In this document: piece by piece, positions 1 through 7,682 of the stretch
Layout: each line of letters opens with the position of its first letter
How positions within the stretch are numbered: the stretch's first letter is position 1
IMG/VR virus record: IMGVR_UViG_3300021185_003145
Span: 27,667 to 91,666 of that record
Origin: a virus
DNA: 64,000 nt
Strand: one strand, 5' to 3'
Made by a program: the position numbers and the translations under genes
The notes under the pieces: generated by a model
The model's database searches: none
Told to the model about the DNA's origin: nothing
The model's input: the letters and a program-made list of their open reading frames with translations, nothing else

Positions 1-20
1 TCTGCAAACATTTCGTCCAT
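1..20 (-). CDS. 5' end of the gene downstream of uvsX (partial)
   Basis: Only six codons (MDEMFA) lie inside the window. The start is credible because AAGGA sits about 7 nt before the ATG and the uvsX stop codon lies just upstream, so it is probably co-transcribed with uvsX. In T4 and many relatives the helicase gene 41 follows uvsX closely, but nothing in six residues can confirm that here. Confidence 0.45.
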
Positions 21-23
21 TGC

Positions 24-1121
24 TTATCCTTCTGCTACTTCTTTTTCTGTATCAATAACATCAACAACTGGTTGATCAGTTGCTTCTTCTTCAGTACTTA
101 GTGTATCACCACCAAGTGCAATATCTTCCATTACTGTATCAAGTTTTTCACCAATCCAATTTTTACGGAATTCAATAATAACTTCACCAGTACGTTTGCT
201 TGTGTATTCAAGTCTGTTACCACTTTTCTTTAGTAGTCCTGCTTTTTCAAAAATGTCAACAAGTCCACTATATGGATCCATACCTGTTTCATATGGAATT
301 TCTACTTGTACACCTTCAAACGGTTTTGCATAACGTGTTTTCATAACTTTACAAGCGGCTCTAATACCATGTACTTGCGAAGTCTTAACACCGTTTGCGT
401 CAACTTTAAGTTTAAGTTTTTTCATTGCAACAACAATACTTGATGCATATACAAAACCTTGTCCACCTGATATCTTATCATCAGGATCAAACATGTCTTG
501 CGATTGATAAGTGTGGTTAGTTGCTACTAAACCTACATTATAACTACCAAACATATTAACACAATTTGTTACTAGTGCTTTAAGTGCCTTAGCCTTACGA
601 CCCATATCACCTTTCATGTCACCTGCATCAAACTGATTGAGTTCAGTTGGTGTCATCATCATACCTAATGAGTCAATTACAAATAATACCTTAGGACGTT
701 CACCGTCGGGCATTGCTTTATAATCTTTCATAAAAGTACTAACTGTTTTTGCTACATCATCTAACATTGCCATGTTAAGTTTAAGAAGTTTTTCATCACT
801 TGTATCAACATTTAATGCTTGTAACCAACTTTCATCAAGTGCATTCTCTGAGTCAATTAATACTACAAAGATACCTTGATCTTGTGCGGCTTTAATAATA
901 TTACCACTTGCTATATAACTTTTACCAGCACCAGATTCTCCAGCAAATACTGTAACTTTACCTAAAGGAATTCCTTTGTGAAAGTCACCACTTACTAGAT
1001 AGTTTAATGCATAGTTACCAGTGCTGATCCAATCTGTAGGGTCATTAAAACCAACAGACAGGCCATCAATACTTTTTGTTATATCTTTTCTAAATTTACT
1101 TACGTCGAATGGTCTTGCCAT
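24..1121 (-). CDS. uvsX: UvsX RecA-like recombinase
   Basis: Strand-exchange ATPase of T4-type recombination-dependent replication. It forms filaments on single-stranded DNA coated with gp32 and acts with the gp46/gp47 nuclease, also encoded in this window. The Walker A loop GESGAGKS is at residues 61-68, a Walker B-like strand (VLFVIDSLG) near 145-153, and the DNA-binding-loop region with GGQGF near 218. At 365 residues it is close to the T4 UvsX length (about 390). The C-terminus is acidic, as in RecA proteins. The ATG is preceded by GGAG. It lies 56 nt downstream of gp32, across a terminator hairpin, so it is read by leakage or by a promoter not seen here. Confidence 0.95.
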   Translation of the reverse strand: MARPFDVSKFRKDITKSIDGLSVGFNDPTDWISTGNYALNYLVSGDFHKGIPLGKVTVFAGESGAGKSYIASGNIIKAAQDQGIFVVLIDSENALDESWLQALNVDTSDEKLLKLNMAMLDDVAKTVSTFMKDYKAMPDGERPKVLFVIDSLGMMMTPTELNQFDAGDMKGDMGRKAKALKALVTNCVNMFGSYNVGLVATNHTYQSQDMFDPDDKISGGQGFVYASSIVVAMKKLKLKVDANGVKTSQVHGIRAACKVMKTRYAKPFEGVQVEIPYETGMDPYSGLVDIFEKAGLLKKSGNRLEYTSKRTGEVIIEFRKNWIGEKLDTVMEDIALGGDTLSTEEEATDQPVVDVIDTEKEVAEG

Positions 1122-1146
1122 TTGTTTAATCTCCAGTCATTGAAAA

Positions 1147-1168
1147 GTAGGGGGCTGTAACCCCCCAC
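1147..1168 (-). terminator. Terminator after gp32
   Basis: On the minus strand an 8-bp G:C-rich stem (GTGGGGGG with CCCCCTAC, one G.T pair) closes a 6-nt loop and is followed by TTTTC. It starts 9 nt after the gp32 stop codon. A strong terminator here would separate abundant gp32 mRNA from uvsX. Confidence 0.7.
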
Positions 1169-1177
1169 TATATAGTT

Positions 1178-2209
1178 TTACTTGTTGCTTTGACGTGATC
1201 TGATCATTGCTAGAATGTCTTCAGCACGTTGATTTCCACCTTCTTCGGCTGCTGGTGCAGTTGCACCCATTTCTGCCGGAGTTGCAACTGGAGCCGGTTG
1301 CATAACAGTTTCAGCAACTGGTTGAGCGACCGGAGCAGGAGACGATTCTGCTACTGGTGCCACAGGTGCCGCTGTTGCAACTGGAGTAGGTGTTGGAGCA
1401 TTTGAGCCTTCAGGTCTAGCCATTCCAGCAGGACGATAGTATGATGCATACTTGTCCGGATCATATGCTTTTCCATCTACACTATCTTCAAACATTTGTT
1501 TAATAATAGCCAGTTCTGTTTCAGATGGTTTCTTTGGCAAGAAGTCATTCAAGTCAAACAATCCGTTTGTATCTACTGCTGACTGCTCTTCTTCAGTAAT
1601 TGCAGTCTCTTTACGAGCCCAATTACTTGTTGAATAGTCTGCATAGCCACCTTTTGATGTCTTTACAACACGGAAGTCTAAACCTTTTGAGTAATCAGTT
1701 GGCATTTCTTCCATATCCGGGTCCATTAAACTTGCTTTAATAATATTAAACAGTTGTGGTCCCATAATGAATCTACGAACTGGATTCTCAGGAGATGTTT
1801 CTTCTAATGGATTATCACGAACAAAACCTTGGAATAAGTAAGATTTCTTTTTCCAGTATTTTCTACCCATATCTTCTAAAGAACTATCTTTAAACCATGG
1901 ACGTACTTCTGCAAGAATTGGGCAAGAACCAGTTGGCTCCCACATTTCCATACATGGTACTTGTACTACTGTAGTTTTTGTTTCGTTATCACCTACAATA
2001 CCTTGAAATGGTAAACGAATCATTGCTCGCTCTACCCAAAAGAATGTATTGTTAGGATTAGAGTCTGGAAGGAAACGAATAGTGGCTGTTTCGCCTTCGT
2101 TAATATTCCAGTGTGGATAAATGGCGTTGTCGCCATATGTATTGGAGTTACCGTTTGAACGGGTTTCTTGTGCTTGTAATTTTGCACGGATTTCTGCTAA
2201 TGATGCCAT
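1178..2209 (-). CDS. 32: gp32 single-stranded DNA-binding protein
   Basis: Coats single-stranded DNA during replication, recombination and repair and organises the replisome. The N-terminal 20 residues (basic, ASLAEIRAKLQ) match the cooperative-binding region of T4-like gp32. The OB-fold core runs to about residue 210. The C-terminal third is an Ala/Pro/Val linker ending in a short conserved peptide (AEDILAMIRSRQ) instead of the strongly acidic tail of T4. Only two cysteines occur (CMEMWEPTGSC), so the four-ligand zinc site of T4 gp32 is not intact. Two sigma70-like promoters lie upstream and a terminator downstream, consistent with a strongly expressed single-gene unit. Confidence 0.93.
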   Translation of the reverse strand: MASLAEIRAKLQAQETRSNGNSNTYGDNAIYPHWNINEGETATIRFLPDSNPNNTFFWVERAMIRLPFQGIVGDNETKTTVVQVPCMEMWEPTGSCPILAEVRPWFKDSSLEDMGRKYWKKKSYLFQGFVRDNPLEETSPENPVRRFIMGPQLFNIIKASLMDPDMEEMPTDYSKGLDFRVVKTSKGGYADYSTSNWARKETAITEEEQSAVDTNGLFDLNDFLPKKPSETELAIIKQMFEDSVDGKAYDPDKYASYYRPAGMARPEGSNAPTPTPVATAAPVAPVAESSPAPVAQPVAETVMQPAPVATPAEMGATAPAAEEGGNQRAEDILAMIRSRQSNK

Positions 2210-2299
2210 AATAATTTGCCTCTTTCTGTTTAGCCATAATGGTTAGTTGTTGTTTTAATGCCTCGATAGCACATACAAGATCTACTTGTACTGCTAACA

Positions 2300-2328
2300 A
2301 TTATATTTACCTTTGTAGTCAAAGTCAA
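2300..2328 (-). promoter_or_regulatory. Early (sigma70-like) promoter P1 of gp32
   Basis: TTGACT (2328-2323) and TATAAT (2305-2300) are separated by exactly 17 nt on the minus strand, about 90 nt before the gp32 start. GTAAATA, a variant late box, overlaps the -10 region, so the site might also be read late. Confidence 0.8.
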
Positions 2329-2377
2329 CCACTTTTTTTAAAATAAACATAATGTCTTGTTCTCTAAGCATGTACTT

Positions 2378-2407
2378 AATATAACATACTATATTAGTAA
2401 AGGTCAA
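2378..2407 (-). promoter_or_regulatory. Early promoter P2 upstream of gp32
   Basis: TTGACC (2407-2402) and TATATT (2383-2378) are 18 nt apart on the minus strand (or TTATAT at 17 nt). It would give a transcript with a leader of about 160 nt that includes a possible 25-codon reading frame (MLREQDIMFILKK...) before gp32. The rest of the 2210-2505 gap holds only a small CGCTG/CAGCG hairpin at 2482-2494. Confidence 0.55.
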
Positions 2408-2505
2408 GAGAAATCTGCATTTTTTTTGCATATAGTAGCGAATTATATACAAAAGGTAAGCAGACAACCTCTGACGCCTGTCGCTGTAACAGCGGTCCTA
2501 AGCGT

Positions 2506-4911
2506 TTACTTTAATCCGGCTAAGCCGAGTATTCTATCTATTTCTGATTGGTAATCAATATCTTCATTTTTTACTGCAAGATCATCATCACCATCACCAT
2601 CTAAATCTACCATAATCCAGTTTTCACCTTTTGGATCTTGACTATCATGTTGACAATCTGTAGTTGGCTCGCCTAACATATCACCACACTCTTTACATTT
2701 TAGGCTACATGCTTCGTTAATACTTTCGTCCATTGGCTCTTCTGAATCTTCGTCTACTTTGTCTTCTTTTTTAGGAAGTTTATCTTTAATTAGACCTGCA
2801 ATCTTCAGCATAGTTTCAAGTTCTTTATCACCTAGTGCGTTTTTCTGACTTTGTAAATCTGCTTCTGCTTTTTTAAGTGATTGTTCTAAATCTTCATCTA
2901 CTTCTACTACTTTTTCATCCATTAGTCCAAGCTCGTCTAGCTCATCACTTATATACTGTACTGGATCTCCATCTCTGGCTTTCATAGTATCGTATGGCAT
3001 ATCTTCTGAATAGTAATCAAACAAATCCATATACAAATCAGTATCGTATACTGACATTAAATCATTACTCATTTGCATCTTTTTAGTTTCTGCAGGATGT
3101 TTTTTAAGTATATTAATAACATTTTCTTTGTCAGTATTTCTGGCTACTACTTGTGGGTAATCAGTATCATCTTCACTAACTGAACCAGCGTCATAATCAA
3201 CTGCTACCATTAGCCTTTTTATTAATTGTTCATCAATATCATAACGTTGAATATTTGCTAATACCCATCTTTGTATGATTGGTCTTGCATCTGCATTTGG
3301 ATCTTCGTCGCTTAACTCTCCAAGATCGTCATATAACTCATCATCACCTACAATGTTGCCTAATGCATTACTGGCATTTTGTGCATCTGCTCCAACTGGT
3401 AAAGGTTTTTGCATAAGTTTTTCTAATTCTTCTGCAGCCTCTTCTGTATCTGGAATTGCCCAAGTACCTTCAATTAGATTGTTAGCCCAACTTTCTAATT
3501 GATTGTCTTCAGTTTTTAATTTTTTCTTTGCTTTTGGTTCTGACATCTTAACGTTGCCTTTGAGATACTTTAGTGCAAGACCCATTGCCGCATTATATTG
3601 CTTGGCATTATCAGTATCAAGATCACCTAACGCATTAGCAAGTTCACTATCTACAGCGTTTAACTCTAAATAGTCAATTATCTTCATAATTATGCTTCTA
3701 TTTTTTTGATCTTTTTCCTGGCCACTGCTCTTAACTATTTCAAGCTCTGCATTAAGTTCTGCTTGTGCTCCTGGATTATTTTGTACTTCAATAGCATCTG
3801 ATGATTTTGCAAACTTCATTAAGTTATCTGCTCTGTTGGCAAGTTTTGCATCTTGCTCTTTTTCAAATTCATCATAATCCTTATCTGCTTGTGATACAGC
3901 CGGCTCTGCTTCTGCTACTGCTTCGTTATCATGTTTTTCATTCATTGCTTTAATTCCTTGGGCTAAACTTGGTAAAACAGAATCCACAATATTGTCTCTT
4001 TCAATGCGAATTAGTTTACTACGAATATCATCTAAGTCGGCTTGTTCAATAGTTGACTCTGTAGGCTCATATTGCTGTACATAAGTCTTATATCCTTTTG
4101 GACCTGATAATGTTTTTAAAGTTGCAACTAAACCAGTTGCACGTTGCTTTGCTTGTTCAATAATATTTTGTGCTTCATCTTGCTCTGCAAAATTATCTGC
4201 ACGTTTAAATGCTTTTACAAACTTTTTAAGATCAATAACTTCCTGATTCATTTCATGTATGTGTTGTCCAAGTTCATCTACTTGATTTCCACCATGATTA
4301 ACATGTTGTGCCATTGCTCTTGCACCTGCTAAAAATCTAAAAGGAAACTTTGTGCGTTCTTTTGCTGAATTTTCAATAAACAAACTGTGTATTTGTCTTG
4401 TTCTTGAACCACGTTTTTCTTCGTCTACTGGCTTAGAGTGCTTTATAACTAAACGTACTTCACCAATGTTTTGATAACTGGTTTTAAGACTTCCGTGTAG
4501 TTTGCTCTCGTTAACATCTTCAACTGTGTCACTTACATCATTTGTTTTAATATAAGCATAATCTTTTTTATCTAATTGTTGCTTGCCGATATTTCTAACA
4601 TCAAAACCCATTAAGTTTCTTTTTGCAAAATATCTTAATTCTTTTAAAAATGTGTACCAATCTTTTTTATCATCATAACGCATGTCTTCAGTGATGTTAT
4701 TGTTGTAATATACAACTAGTGCATCTGGATCAACAATGTTAACTGTAACACTTCCATATGTTTTTCCACTACCTGTATACTCAAGTGTAAAAATTCTACC
4801 TGCGTCTGGCTCGATAGTACTCTGTGCCTGTTCGTTTGCAATAGTTAACTTGTCAAACTTCTTGGCTAATATACTGCTTAAATCTGTCGCTATTTTATTG
4901 TGTATTTGCAT
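2506..4911 (-). CDS. Conserved 801-residue T4-like phage protein, function unknown
   Basis: The family resembles a large protein found in marine T4-like phages; no function is known to me. Residues 1-200 are mixed alpha/beta, 200-600 are charged and probably helical. The last 80 residues hold a CxxC...C...H cluster (CSLKCKECGDM...CQH), a Ca-loop-like run DLDGDGDDDL and a terminal GLAGLK. A second LKIAGL occurs about 75 residues earlier. It belongs to the late class: a late box ends exactly 5 nt before its ATG and there is no Shine-Dalgarno sequence. Its place behind the terminase suggests a head or packaging role, but that is inference from position only. Confidence 0.8.
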   Translation of the reverse strand: MQIHNKIATDLSSILAKKFDKLTIANEQAQSTIEPDAGRIFTLEYTGSGKTYGSVTVNIVDPDALVVYYNNNITEDMRYDDKKDWYTFLKELRYFAKRNLMGFDVRNIGKQQLDKKDYAYIKTNDVSDTVEDVNESKLHGSLKTSYQNIGEVRLVIKHSKPVDEEKRGSRTRQIHSLFIENSAKERTKFPFRFLAGARAMAQHVNHGGNQVDELGQHIHEMNQEVIDLKKFVKAFKRADNFAEQDEAQNIIEQAKQRATGLVATLKTLSGPKGYKTYVQQYEPTESTIEQADLDDIRSKLIRIERDNIVDSVLPSLAQGIKAMNEKHDNEAVAEAEPAVSQADKDYDEFEKEQDAKLANRADNLMKFAKSSDAIEVQNNPGAQAELNAELEIVKSSGQEKDQKNRSIIMKIIDYLELNAVDSELANALGDLDTDNAKQYNAAMGLALKYLKGNVKMSEPKAKKKLKTEDNQLESWANNLIEGTWAIPDTEEAAEELEKLMQKPLPVGADAQNASNALGNIVGDDELYDDLGELSDEDPNADARPIIQRWVLANIQRYDIDEQLIKRLMVAVDYDAGSVSEDDTDYPQVVARNTDKENVINILKKHPAETKKMQMSNDLMSVYDTDLYMDLFDYYSEDMPYDTMKARDGDPVQYISDELDELGLMDEKVVEVDEDLEQSLKKAEADLQSQKNALGDKELETMLKIAGLIKDKLPKKEDKVDEDSEEPMDESINEACSLKCKECGDMLGEPTTDCQHDSQDPKGENWIMVDLDGDGDDDLAVKNEDIDYQSEIDRILGLAGLK

Positions 4912-4915
4912 AAAG

Positions 4916-5311
4916 TTATTTATCCGAATTGTTGGTTCTTGCTTTAGTTAAAATAGCCAGATCTTGTTGTATGAGAACAGGAATTGGAGTACTATGTCCA
5001 CCGTAACACGGATGACTGTACAACCATTCTTCATGCAATCTGCACTCGTTTAACCTATTGTGTATCTTACACAACAGTCTGCCACTAGAATGCCAGTGTA
5101 TCCACATTCTAGCAACATAGTTATTTAACGGTGTAATATTGTGTTCTCCTTTCCATTGCTGTACGTCTATCTGTTGCTTTCGCCAGTAAGACTTACTCCA
5201 AGGACAAACACTAACAATTGAAGCGAAATACTCACTCCAATCTATATTACTTTCTTTTGCCGCCTTTTCCGCCACGTTTTGCCATTTTAAAACTCCTTGT
5301 TTGTTACACAA
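4916..5311 (-). CDS. Small conserved phage protein with conflicting start frame
   Basis: The body (IDWSEYFASIVSVCPWSKSYW ... EEWLYSHP, GGHSTPIPVLIQQD) looks like a short protein conserved in marine T4-like phages; function unknown. The long frame has only a TTG start at 5311, which lies upstream of the transcription start predicted from the late box at 5313-5319. A perfect AAGGAG followed 7 nt later by ATG at 5285 opens another frame. That frame encodes MAKRGGKGGKRK and then stops, and a +1 shift there would join the long frame at SNIDW. Either a one-base indel, a recoding event or a leader peptide is present. Its stop codon overlaps the next late promoter. Confidence 0.7.
   Translation of the reverse strand: MCNKQGVLKWQNVAEKAAKESNIDWSEYFASIVSVCPWSKSYWRKQQIDVQQWKGEHNITPLNNYVARMWIHWHSSGRLLCKIHNRLNECRLHEEWLYSHPCYGGHSTPIPVLIQQDLAILTKARTNNSDK
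4917..4923 (-). promoter_or_regulatory. Late promoter, predicted leaderless (801-residue gene)
   Basis: GATAAATA on the minus strand; the box ends 5 nt before the ATG at 4911, so a T4-like start about 6 nt downstream falls on the start codon. The same bases encode the C-terminal Asp-Lys-stop of the upstream gene. Confidence 0.75.
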
Positions 5312-5312
5312 A

Positions 5313-5319
5313 TATTTAT
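5313..5319 (-). promoter_or_regulatory. Late promoter of the small conserved gene
   Basis: GGATAAATA on the minus strand, just downstream of the terminase stop codon. The expected transcript begins near 5307 and carries AAGGAG before the ATG at 5285. Confidence 0.7.
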
Positions 5320-5320
5320 C

Positions 5321-6886
5321 CTACATCAATATAAAAGGCATTGGTTCTATTATATCATCAAGGTGATCTTTCATTCGTTCTTCAATACTAGCATCATAAT
5401 TACGAACTACATTTGTCATTCGTATTGCTAGTAATAAACTCATTACTAAATCATCTTTCTCTCCAGGCTTTGCACTATAACTATTTCCAGTGGCAACAAA
5501 GCATTTCATTTCACTAATAAGACTTTTACTATTAAGATTAAGTCGTTTAGTTTCTATTAAAGATTTCATTTTTGCACAAGCAGATAACTTACTTCGATGT
5601 GTTGTATTAAACCCTTTACGGAATCTTTTTGCATTTCCGTGTGCTCGCGGTTCGCTCAAAAATACTCCAGGTATATTTTCTTCTCCAATTTCAGCAATAC
5701 TAACAAGTGCAGCCTCTCCTAGTGTATTATTTTCAACACTATAATAGACATCATTTGGCTCGCCGATGCACTCAGCCAAGTATCCACATATTTCTCTCAT
5801 AATTGCTACTTGTTGTGTTATTGGTGTTTTATTATGCATCCACTCGGCTACTTGTACTAAATTAGGCAATTCAAGTATTTGTATTGCACTATTGTCCCCT
5901 CCTGTTCCTAAACTAGGATCTAGTGCAACCATATAAGTTTGTCCTTTGACTGGCTTTTTATACCAACGTACTTGTCCTTGCTTTTCAATTGGATCTGAGC
6001 CATCAAGTTCTGCTAGTCTAACTGGATTAATTAATGTTTCTTCGTAGATAATAGGTTCGCATTCCATTTCACGTCTGAAACGTTCATCGCCAATTCTACC
6101 ACGTTCTTCTATTGCCCACTGCTCATCTCTGTCTGGGTGCTCTTGCCACAAGCATTTGTAAGGAGCAAATCCGTTTGTTCCTGAATCACTTTCGTTACCA
6201 TACTCATCAATGTTATCGTTTGCTTGTGTCCACAACAACCAAAACTGATCTTCATCACTGTTAGGTGTACTTGTAATAATTGCACTACCACCTGTTGCTA
6301 GTGTAGGAGATATTGATGTCCAAAATTCTGTAGCAATAGTATTACGAACAAATGCAAACTCATCACAGTATAATAATGTTATGGACATACCACGTCCGGT
6401 ATTTTCTGTTGTTGCTTGTGCTACAATTCTACTTCCGTTTTCAAATTCAATTGAACCTTTGTTGTAGTTTGTAACACCTGCTCTAATATGATCAGGGCAT
6501 AGTTCATATGCATAACGTATACGTTGCATAATCTCTTGAGCTCCACTAAACTTATGTGCCGCAATAAGTATTGTACTATCAGCAATAAACATTGCATGCC
6601 ATAACAAGTAACCAGCGGCAGTAGTTGTTTTACCCATTTGTCGACTCAGTAAATTAATACTGAAACGATTTTTGTGATAACTATTAACGAGAGACTCTTG
6701 AAACTCAAAAGGCTTGTACAACATTTTTCCTTGGACTGGATGTTGTATGTGAAAATAATTTGACATAAAATAGTTAGGACCGTTATCAGTGTTTGCACAC
6801 TTTATAAATTCTTCTAATTGTCCTTCAGAAAACTTCTGGCTTTGGTGGGCTCTTTTTACTAAAACGCCATCTAAACTCTTGCTCAT
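5321..6886 (-). CDS. 17: gp17 terminase large subunit
   Basis: Motor ATPase and nuclease that packages concatemeric DNA into the prohead through the gp20 portal. The N-terminal ATPase has Walker A SRQMGKTT at 81-88 and Walker B LLYCDE at 171-176, where E176 is the expected catalytic glutamate. The C-terminal RNase H-like nuclease shows the acidic triad regions MVALDPSLG, YYSVENN and EKDDLVMS. The 521 residues compare with 610 in T4; the N-terminus is short. A late promoter lies about 40 nt upstream. The small subunit gp16 is about 2.5 kb away across an HNH gene and three small head-type genes, whereas in T4 16 and 17 are adjacent. Confidence 0.95.
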   Translation of the reverse strand: MSKSLDGVLVKRAHQSQKFSEGQLEEFIKCANTDNGPNYFMSNYFHIQHPVQGKMLYKPFEFQESLVNSYHKNRFSINLLSRQMGKTTTAAGYLLWHAMFIADSTILIAAHKFSGAQEIMQRIRYAYELCPDHIRAGVTNYNKGSIEFENGSRIVAQATTENTGRGMSITLLYCDEFAFVRNTIATEFWTSISPTLATGGSAIITSTPNSDEDQFWLLWTQANDNIDEYGNESDSGTNGFAPYKCLWQEHPDRDEQWAIEERGRIGDERFRREMECEPIIYEETLINPVRLAELDGSDPIEKQGQVRWYKKPVKGQTYMVALDPSLGTGGDNSAIQILELPNLVQVAEWMHNKTPITQQVAIMREICGYLAECIGEPNDVYYSVENNTLGEAALVSIAEIGEENIPGVFLSEPRAHGNAKRFRKGFNTTHRSKLSACAKMKSLIETKRLNLNSKSLISEMKCFVATGNSYSAKPGEKDDLVMSLLLAIRMTNVVRNYDASIEERMKDHLDDIIEPMPFILM

Positions 6887-6907
6887 TTGTTTCTCTCATT
6901 GTATAAT
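6879..6907 (+). promoter_or_regulatory. Early promoter of the HNH gene
   Basis: TTGCTC (6879-6884), 17 nt, TATAAT (6902-6907). The same hexamers and spacing precede gp55 and (as TACAAT) gp47. It overlaps the terminase start region on the other strand. Confidence 0.7.
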
Positions 6908-6924
6908 GTATACATATTATAACT

Positions 6925-6931
6925 TATTTAT
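6925..6931 (-). promoter_or_regulatory. Late promoter of gp17
   Basis: GATAAATA on the minus strand, followed by a leader of about 34 nt with GAGAGAAA before the terminase ATG. It faces the HNH early promoter head to head. Confidence 0.75.
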
Positions 6932-6942
6932 CGGTAAAAATT

Positions 6943-7497
6943 GTGAGTGATTGCTTAGTATTAAATGGTAACTATCAGCCGTTGAGTTTACTACCATTAA
7001 GTGTAGTAGGCTGGCAACAGGCTGTTAAATTATATTTCTTAGATCGGGTTAGGATCATTGAAACGTATGATGACTGGCAAGTACACAGTCCTAATATGGA
7101 TTTTAAAGTACCTGCTCTTGTGGCATTACGAAAATACTACCCTGTGCAAAAACAAATAAGATTCACTCGTTATAATTTATTTTTACGTGATATGTATCAG
7201 TGTCAATATTGTGCTGATACTTTTCCTACTATTGAATTAACTGTTGACCATGTACTTCCACTAAGCAAAGGTGGAAAAACAAATTGGCAAAATTGTGTTA
7301 GTGCTTGTAAAAAATGTAATACAAAAAAAGGTAATACTGTTGGGCAAATGATTCCTATCAGAAAAACGTTTACACCGGATTACTTTAACTTATCTAGTAT
7401 TAGACGCAAGAGACCATTTACTGTACGACACAGTAGTTGGTTAGAATATATTGGAAACGTAGATGACTTTAAGTTTAGTAAGGATTCTCACCAGTAA
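6943..7497 (+). CDS. HNH endonuclease
   Basis: A single-domain HNH nuclease of 184 residues. Zinc-knuckle cysteines C87/C90 and C122/C125 frame the catalytic DH at 102-103 and the asparagine-rich stretch (TNWQNCVSACKKCNTKKGN). The N-terminal 80 residues (CLVLNGNYQPLSLLPLSVV) match the common HNH subfamily that begins with a short beta domain. The start is GTG with no clear Shine-Dalgarno sequence. HNH proteins next to terminase genes assist packaging in several phages; as a lone early gene opposite the late genes it could equally be a free-standing homing nuclease. It overlaps the convergent 68-residue gene by 23 nt. Confidence 0.88.
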   Translation: MSDCLVLNGNYQPLSLLPLSVVGWQQAVKLYFLDRVRIIETYDDWQVHSPNMDFKVPALVALRKYYPVQKQIRFTRYNLFLRDMYQCQYCADTFPTIELTVDHVLPLSKGGKTNWQNCVSACKKCNTKKGNTVGQMIPIRKTFTPDYFNLSSIRRKRPFTVRHSSWLEYIGNVDDFKFSKDSHQ

Positions 7498-7681
7498 GAT
7501 GTGTTTGTGCAAACCATAATTTAAACCATTCAGGTGTTCCTGGTTTAATATTTTTCTTCTTCATATGTTTAGATTTTTTATCTCCCACATAAGAGAGATT
7601 CTCACTATAAGGGGTCAAACCTTTATACGATTCAACCCCTGCTAGTTTTTTTAAATTTTTTAACTCTTCTTCAAAAGTCAT
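7475..7681 (-). CDS. Small conserved phage protein, 68 aa
   Basis: Function not recognised. The N-terminal segment LKNLKKLAGVES carries the LAG(L/V) motif seen in other head-region proteins here. The middle is basic (KKSKHMKKKN) and the C-terminus PGTPEWFKLWFAQTHLTGENPY is aromatic and looks conserved. It starts three bases after the stop of the upstream 384-residue gene (TAAAATG), which implies coupled translation. It is the last gene of the minus-strand unit that starts near 9.4 kb. Confidence 0.7.
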   Translation of the reverse strand: MTFEEELKNLKKLAGVESYKGLTPYSENLSYVGDKKSKHMKKKNIKPGTPEWFKLWFAQTHLTGENPY

Positions 7682-7682
7682 T

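Noticed and set aside
2150-2305. Open minus-strand frame (…VCAIEALKQQLTIM…) overlapping the gp32 start
   Set aside because: Protein-like for about 25 residues, but it has no start with a ribosome site and lies mostly within the gp32 leader and 5' end.
2357-2554. 65-codon plus-strand frame upstream of gp32
   Set aside because: Covers the gp32 early promoters on the other strand and runs into the 801-residue gene; no ribosome site.
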